NCBI RefSeq assembly: GCF_014643375.1
Contig: NZ_BMJJ01000007.1
Location: forward strand, 68,925-132,924
Reading direction: 5' to 3'
DNA from: Aureimonas glaciei
GTDB lineage: Bacteria; Pseudomonadota; Alphaproteobacteria; Rhizobiales; Rhizobiaceae
Length of the DNA: 64,000 nt
Of this stretch, positions 60,731-64,000 are shown piece after piece. The translations under genes and the position numbers were made by a program. The notes under the pieces were generated by a model that was not told where the DNA came from, did no database searches, and worked only from the letters and a program-made list of their open reading frames with translations. Position 1 is the first letter of the stretch. Every line of letters starts with the position of its first letter.

Positions 60731-61996
60731 TCAGTGATCGGCGGCCAGCCAGGCGTCGATCCGCGCTTCCAGCACCTCGATCGCCGCCTCGTGCTCCAGT
60801 TCCTCGACGACTTCCTTGACGAAAGCCTTGACCAGAAGGCCGCGGGCCTCGCGCTCGGGAATGCCGCGCGACATCAGGTAGAAGAGATGGTTGGCGTCGA
60901 TCTCGCCCGCCGTCGCGCCGTGGCCGCATTGCACGTCGTCGGCGAAGATCTCGAGCTCGGGCTTGGCCGAGAAGTCGCCGTCGTCCGAGAGCAGCAGCGT
61001 GTTGCAGGCCATGCGGGCATCGGTCTTCTGCGCACCGCGCGAGACTTTGATCATGCCTTGGAAGACGCCGTGGCCGCCGGTGACGACATTGCGAAACGTC
61101 TCCGTCGCCGTGGTGTTCGGCACGGTGTGGTTCAGCGTCGTCGTCACGTCGATGTGCTGGCCGCCGTGCAGGAGGGTGACGCCGCGCATCTGGATGTCGG
61201 CGCCCTCGCCCGTGGTCTCGGCGTGCACCTCGAGCCGGACCAGTGCGCCGCCCGCGTTCAGCATGAACAGGCGGAAGGTGGCGTTGGCGCCGACGGTGAC
61301 GTTGAGCTGGCCGAGATGCGTCTCGTCCTTGTCCTTCGCCTGGTCGACGATCCACAGCACCTCGGCGCCGTCGCCGATCGTGAGGTTCGTGACGCCCGTC
61401 GACATCGCCGACTGGTTGCCCGGCGAGAGGCGCTCGACGAAGACCGCCTTGGCGCCGGCACCCACGTCGCAGAGCACGAACGTGCTTTCGCTGCCCTGGC
61501 CGGGAATGGCGCCGAGTTCGATGGGATGGGCGAGCTCAATGCCGACGGCCACGGTCACGCGTGTCGCCTGCGAGCCGAAAGAGGCGTTGAGGAGACGGAC
61601 GGTATCGACGTCGCGGTCGAGATGGTTGGCGGCCTCGCGCCAGTCGGGGCTTGCCGACAGGCGCTCGACGGTGACACCGGCGAGGGCGACTGTCGCAGAG
61701 GGCGCGCCCAGATCGATGACGGTGCTGCCGGGAATGAACGGGGCCAGCAGCTCAGGCTCGGCCGTCGGCGTCAGGGCGTCGATGACGCGCGTGATCAGGC
61801 CGGGCTTGTGGCTGCCCACCAGCGAGCGCAGGTCGGTGTAGTGCCAGGCCTCGACGCGGCGGTGCGGCAGGCCTTCGCGGCGCAGGACCGCGATGGCGTT
61901 GCGCCGGGTCTCGTCGCCGTCGACGAGCCCCTTCTCGGCGCTGGCGATCACGGCCTCTTCGGCGGGCGTCAGGCGACGCAGCGGGACGACCGACAT
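60731..61996 (-). CDS. sufD: Fe-S scaffold subunit SufD
   Basis: A 421-residue protein pairing with SufB and SufC in the Fe-S assembly scaffold. The start is MSVVPLRRLTPAEEAVIA and the core beta-helix region shows GDFSAKPELEIFADDVQCGHGATAGEIDANHLFYLMSRG, the SufB/SufD family end motif with the conserved Cys-Gly-His. Its ATG overlaps the sufC stop by one base (TGATG). It shares its fold with the partial SufB at the window end. Confidence 0.95.
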   Translation of the reverse strand: MSVVPLRRLTPAEEAVIASAEKGLVDGDETRRNAIAVLRREGLPHRRVEAWHYTDLRSLVGSHKPGLITRVIDALTPTAEPELLAPFIPGSTVIDLGAPSATVALAGVTVERLSASPDWREAANHLDRDVDTVRLLNASFGSQATRVTVAVGIELAHPIELGAIPGQGSESTFVLCDVGAGAKAVFVERLSPGNQSAMSTGVTNLTIGDGAEVLWIVDQAKDKDETHLGQLNVTVGANATFRLFMLNAGGALVRLEVHAETTGEGADIQMRGVTLLHGGQHIDVTTTLNHTVPNTTATETFRNVVTGGHGVFQGMIKVSRGAQKTDARMACNTLLLSDDGDFSAKPELEIFADDVQCGHGATAGEIDANHLFYLMSRGIPEREARGLLVKAFVKEVVEELEHEAAIEVLEARIDAWLAADH

Positions 61997-62751
61997 CAGG
62001 CCGCCTCGCCGATGATCGTCGCGTAGCCCTCGTCCTCGAGCTGCAGCGCCAGTTCCTTGCCGCCGGTGCGGATGATCCGGCCCTTGTAGAGGACGTGCAC
62101 GGTGTCGGGCACGATGTGCTCGAGCAGGCGCTGGTAGTGGGTGATGACGAGGAAGGAGCGGTCGGCAGAGCGGAGAGCGTTGACGCCGTCGGACACGATC
62201 TTCAGCGCGTCGATGTCGAGGCCGGAATCGGTCTCGTCCATGATGCAGAGCTTCGGCTCCAAGAGCGCCATCTGCAGGATCTCGGCGCGCTTCTTTTCGC
62301 CGCCGGAAAAGCCGACGTTCAGCGGCCGCTTCAGCATGGCCGGGTCGATCTTCAGATCGGCGGCCGATGCCTTCACGCGCCGGATGAAGTCCGGCGTCGT
62401 CAGCTCGGCCTCGCCCCGCGCCTTGCGCTGGGCGTTCACGGCGGTCTTGAGGAAGGTCATGGTGGCGACGCCCGGGATCTCCAGCGGATACTGGAAGGCG
62501 AGGAAGACGCCCGCGGCGGCGCGCTCGGCCGGGTCGAGCTCCAGGATCGACTCGCCATTGTACAGAATGTCGCCGTCGGTGACTTCGTAGTCGCTGCGCC
62601 CGGACAGGATGTAGGACAGCGTCGACTTGCCCGAGCCGTTCGGGCCCATGATCGCGGCGACTTCGCCGGGGCGGACCGTCAGGTCGACGCCCCGCAGGAT
62701 TTCCGTATCGGTGCCCGTCACGCGGGCATGAAGGTTCTTGATTTCCAGCAT
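61996..62751 (-). CDS. sufC: Fe-S assembly ATPase SufC
   Basis: A 251-residue ABC-type ATPase. Walker A GPNGSGKST (36-44), Q loop in AFQYPLEIPGV, signature NVGFSGGEKKRAEIL, Walker B LCIMDETDSGLDIDAL, and the switch His in LVITHYQRLL. It powers SufB/SufD changes during cluster assembly. The 131-base gap before it holds no gene; a small ORF and sufB lie upstream. Confidence 0.97.
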   Translation of the reverse strand: MLEIKNLHARVTGTDTEILRGVDLTVRPGEVAAIMGPNGSGKSTLSYILSGRSDYEVTDGDILYNGESILELDPAERAAAGVFLAFQYPLEIPGVATMTFLKTAVNAQRKARGEAELTTPDFIRRVKASAADLKIDPAMLKRPLNVGFSGGEKKRAEILQMALLEPKLCIMDETDSGLDIDALKIVSDGVNALRSADRSFLVITHYQRLLEHIVPDTVHVLYKGRIIRTGGKELALQLEDEGYATIIGEAA

Positions 62752-62882
62752 TGTGTTCTCGGTCCAGGACTCTTGTGGCGACTGCGTCTGGCATTCTCTT
62801 ATCGGAGACGTCGGCTCGCAGGGCCGAATGGGGTTTTCTGCCGGGGCCGCTTTTCCCTCGCCCGACCGGGGAGGACCAGCGG
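62752..62882. other. Gap between the suf small ORF and sufC
   Basis: 131 bases inside the suf operon. I see no reading frame with support, no strong hairpin and no clear promoter boxes. It is unusually long compared with the overlaps elsewhere in the operon, so processing or an internal promoter is possible. Confidence 0.4.
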
Positions 62883-63053
62883 CTAGTGTTCCACTCGCAG
62901 GTCGATCTTTCGCTGCTGCGACGCCCGGTCGAGGAATTGTCTCAATCCCACGACCTCCGACACCAGCGCATTCACTTCTCGCCTCAAGCGATCAACGTCG
63001 TCATGGAGCGCGATAACCTCCTCAAGGATGAGGGTATCGAGCTCCCGTGGCAT
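62883..63053 (-). CDS. Small coiled-coil protein coupled to sufB
   Basis: A 56-residue reading frame, [20 protein letters not shown] followed by DRLRREVNALVSEVVGLRQF and LDRASQQRKIDLRVEH. Its ATG shares its A with the sufB TAA stop (TAATG), so ribosomes finishing sufB can restart here. Leucine, valine and isoleucine recur every three to four residues through most of the length (heptad-like), with acidic and basic residues between, so a single amphipathic helix or coiled coil is expected. I do not recognise a family. It could be a scaffold or regulatory peptide, or only a short conserved reading frame; the coupling and composition favour a real gene. Confidence 0.6.
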   Translation of the reverse strand: MPRELDTLILEEVIALHDDVDRLRREVNALVSEVVGLRQFLDRASQQRKIDLRVEH

Positions 63054-64000
63054 TAGCCCACGCTGCCCTCGAGGCTGATGCCGATGAGCTTCTGCGCCTC
63101 GACGGCGAACTCCATCGGCAGCTGCTGGATGACGTCGCGGACGAAGCCGTTGACGATCAAGGCGATCGCCTCCTCCTGCGGGATGCCGCGCTGCATGCAG
63201 TAGAACAGCTGGTCCTCGGAGATTTTCGACGTCGTCGCTTCGTGCTCGAACTGCGCCGTGGCGTTCTTCGCTTCGATATAGGGCACGGTGTGCGCGCCGC
63301 AGTCCTCGCCGATCAGAAGGCTATCGCACTGCGTGAAGTTGCGCGCGTTCGCCGCCTTGCGGTGGGTCGTCACCTGGCCGCGATAGGTGTTGTTGGACTG
63401 GCCGGCGGCGATGCCCTTGGAGATGATGCGGCTCGACGTGTTCTTGCCGAGATGGATCATCTTGGTGCCGCTGTCGATCTGCTGGCGGCCGTTGGAGACG
63501 GCGATCGAGTAGAACTCGCCGCGCGAATTGTCGCCGCGCAGGATGCAGGACGGGTACTTCCAGGTGATGGCCGACCCGGTCTCGACCTGCGTCCAGGAAA
63601 TCTTCGAGTTCGCTCCGCGGCAGTCGCCGCGCTTGGTGACGAAGTTGTAGATGCCGCCCTTGCCATCCTTGTCGCCGGGGTACCAGTTCTGGACGGTCGA
63701 GTACTTGATCTCGGCATCGTCCAGCGCGACCAGCTCGACCACGGCGGCGTGCAGCTGGTTCTCGTCGCGCTGCGGCGCGGTGCAGCCTTCGAGATAGGAG
63801 ACGTAGGAGCCCTTGTCGGCGATGATCAGCGTGCGCTCGAACTGGCCGGTATTGCGCTCGTTGATGCGGAAATAGGTCGACAGCTCCATCGGGCAGCGAA
63901 CGCCCGGCGGCACGTAGACGAAGGAACCGTCGGTGAAGACGGCCGAGTTCATCGTGGCGAAGAAGTTGTCGGAAACCGGTACGACGGTGCCGAGATACTG
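63053..64000 (-). CDS. sufB: Fe-S scaffold subunit SufB, C-terminal part
   Basis: The gene runs off the window end; the last 315 residues are visible and the frame is open to base 64000 (beginning [20 protein letters not shown]). Seen: [39 protein letters not shown], and [21 protein letters not shown] with the cysteine that ends the sulfur-transfer path, then [17 protein letters not shown]. It is the central scaffold where the cluster is built with SufC and SufD. The operon promoter lies outside the window, so any iron or redox box cannot be judged. Confidence 0.96.
   Translation of the reverse strand, partial: QYLGTVVPVSDNFFATMNSAVFTDGSFVYVPPGVRCPMELSTYFRINERNTGQFERTLIIADKGSYVSYLEGCTAPQRDENQLHAAVVELVALDDAEIKYSTVQNWYPGDKDGKGGIYNFVTKRGDCRGANSKISWTQVETGSAITWKYPSCILRGDNSRGEFYSIAVSNGRQQIDSGTKMIHLGKNTSSRIISKGIAAGQSNNTYRGQVTTHRKAANARNFTQCDSLLIGEDCGAHTVPYIEAKNATAQFEHEATTSKISEDQLFYCMQRGIPQEEAIALIVNGFVRDVIQQLPMEFAVEAQKLIGISLEGSVG

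Overview
The window reads as chromosomal DNA of a high-GC alphaproteobacterium of the order Hyphomicrobiales (Rhizobiales). The basis is conserved gene order: dusB-ntrB-ntrC-ntrY-ntrX-hfq-hflX-mazG; a pdhA-pdhB-pdhC-SGNH-lpd-lipA block whose E1-beta subunit carries its own lipoyl domain; fused ispDF; ppiD-trpD-trpC-moaC-moeA-lexA-comEC-gltX-gltA; and an alphaproteobacterial SOS box (GAAC-N7-GAAC) before lexA. An Aurantimonadaceae-like genus is possible, but I cannot confirm this from the sequence alone. I saw no rRNA, tRNA, CRISPR array, insertion sequence or prophage.

Layout. 1-11.6 kb is the most accessory part. It holds the end of an endonuclease/exonuclease/phosphatase-family protein, an acyltransferase-3 membrane protein, an AI-2E family permease and a CsbD stress protein. 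It then has a three-gene photolyase cluster (a photolyase-type FAD protein with apparently swapped domains, an iron-sulfur (6-4) photolyase and a DUF2256 zinc-ribbon protein), two MarR regulators, an MFS exporter and a P1B-type ATPase. 11.9-25.4 kb holds mazG, hflX, hfq, the nitrogen two-component genes ntrXYCB, dusB, ispDF, a pncC/CinA-type amidase, a COQ10-like protein and lipA. 25.4-39.6 kb holds the pyruvate dehydrogenase block (lpd, a GDSL hydrolase, pdhC, pdhB, pdhA), an FtsB/DivIC-like protein, an FNT channel, enolase, a VOC protein, CTP synthase, SecG and triose-phosphate isomerase. 39.8-51.7 kb holds the ppiD-trpDC-moaC-moeA run joined by 4-bp overlaps, then lexA, comEC, gltX and gltA. 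51.8-58.5 kb holds a BrnT/BrnA toxin-antitoxin pair, an exported alpha/beta hydrolase, parE, an exported unknown protein, a DEAD-box RNA helicase and a TfoX-N protein. 58.5-64 kb is the SUF iron-sulfur operon in the order sufB (cut by the window end), a small coupled coiled-coil ORF, sufC, sufD, sufS, sufT, sufA.

How they work together. LipA makes the lipoyl groups needed on PdhB and PdhC, and the SUF operon supplies clusters for LipA and the photolyase. Enolase and TpiA feed pyruvate to PDH, and GltA takes up the acetyl-CoA. NtrBC/NtrYX with Hfq form a nitrogen and post-transcriptional control block.

Most of the window is ordinary housekeeping. The points that deserve a second look are the apparent circularly permuted photolyase relative, the 56-codon ORF coupled to sufB by TAATG, a 65-bp identical stretch shared by the two lipoyl-domain genes, the hfq/hflX junction (same frame, TGA followed directly by TTG), and several strong inverted repeats: a MarR operator on the MFS promoter, a 42-nt hairpin before pdhA, and palindromes in the helicase leader. 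I found no clearly undescribed multi-gene system; the photolyase cluster is the nearest candidate.
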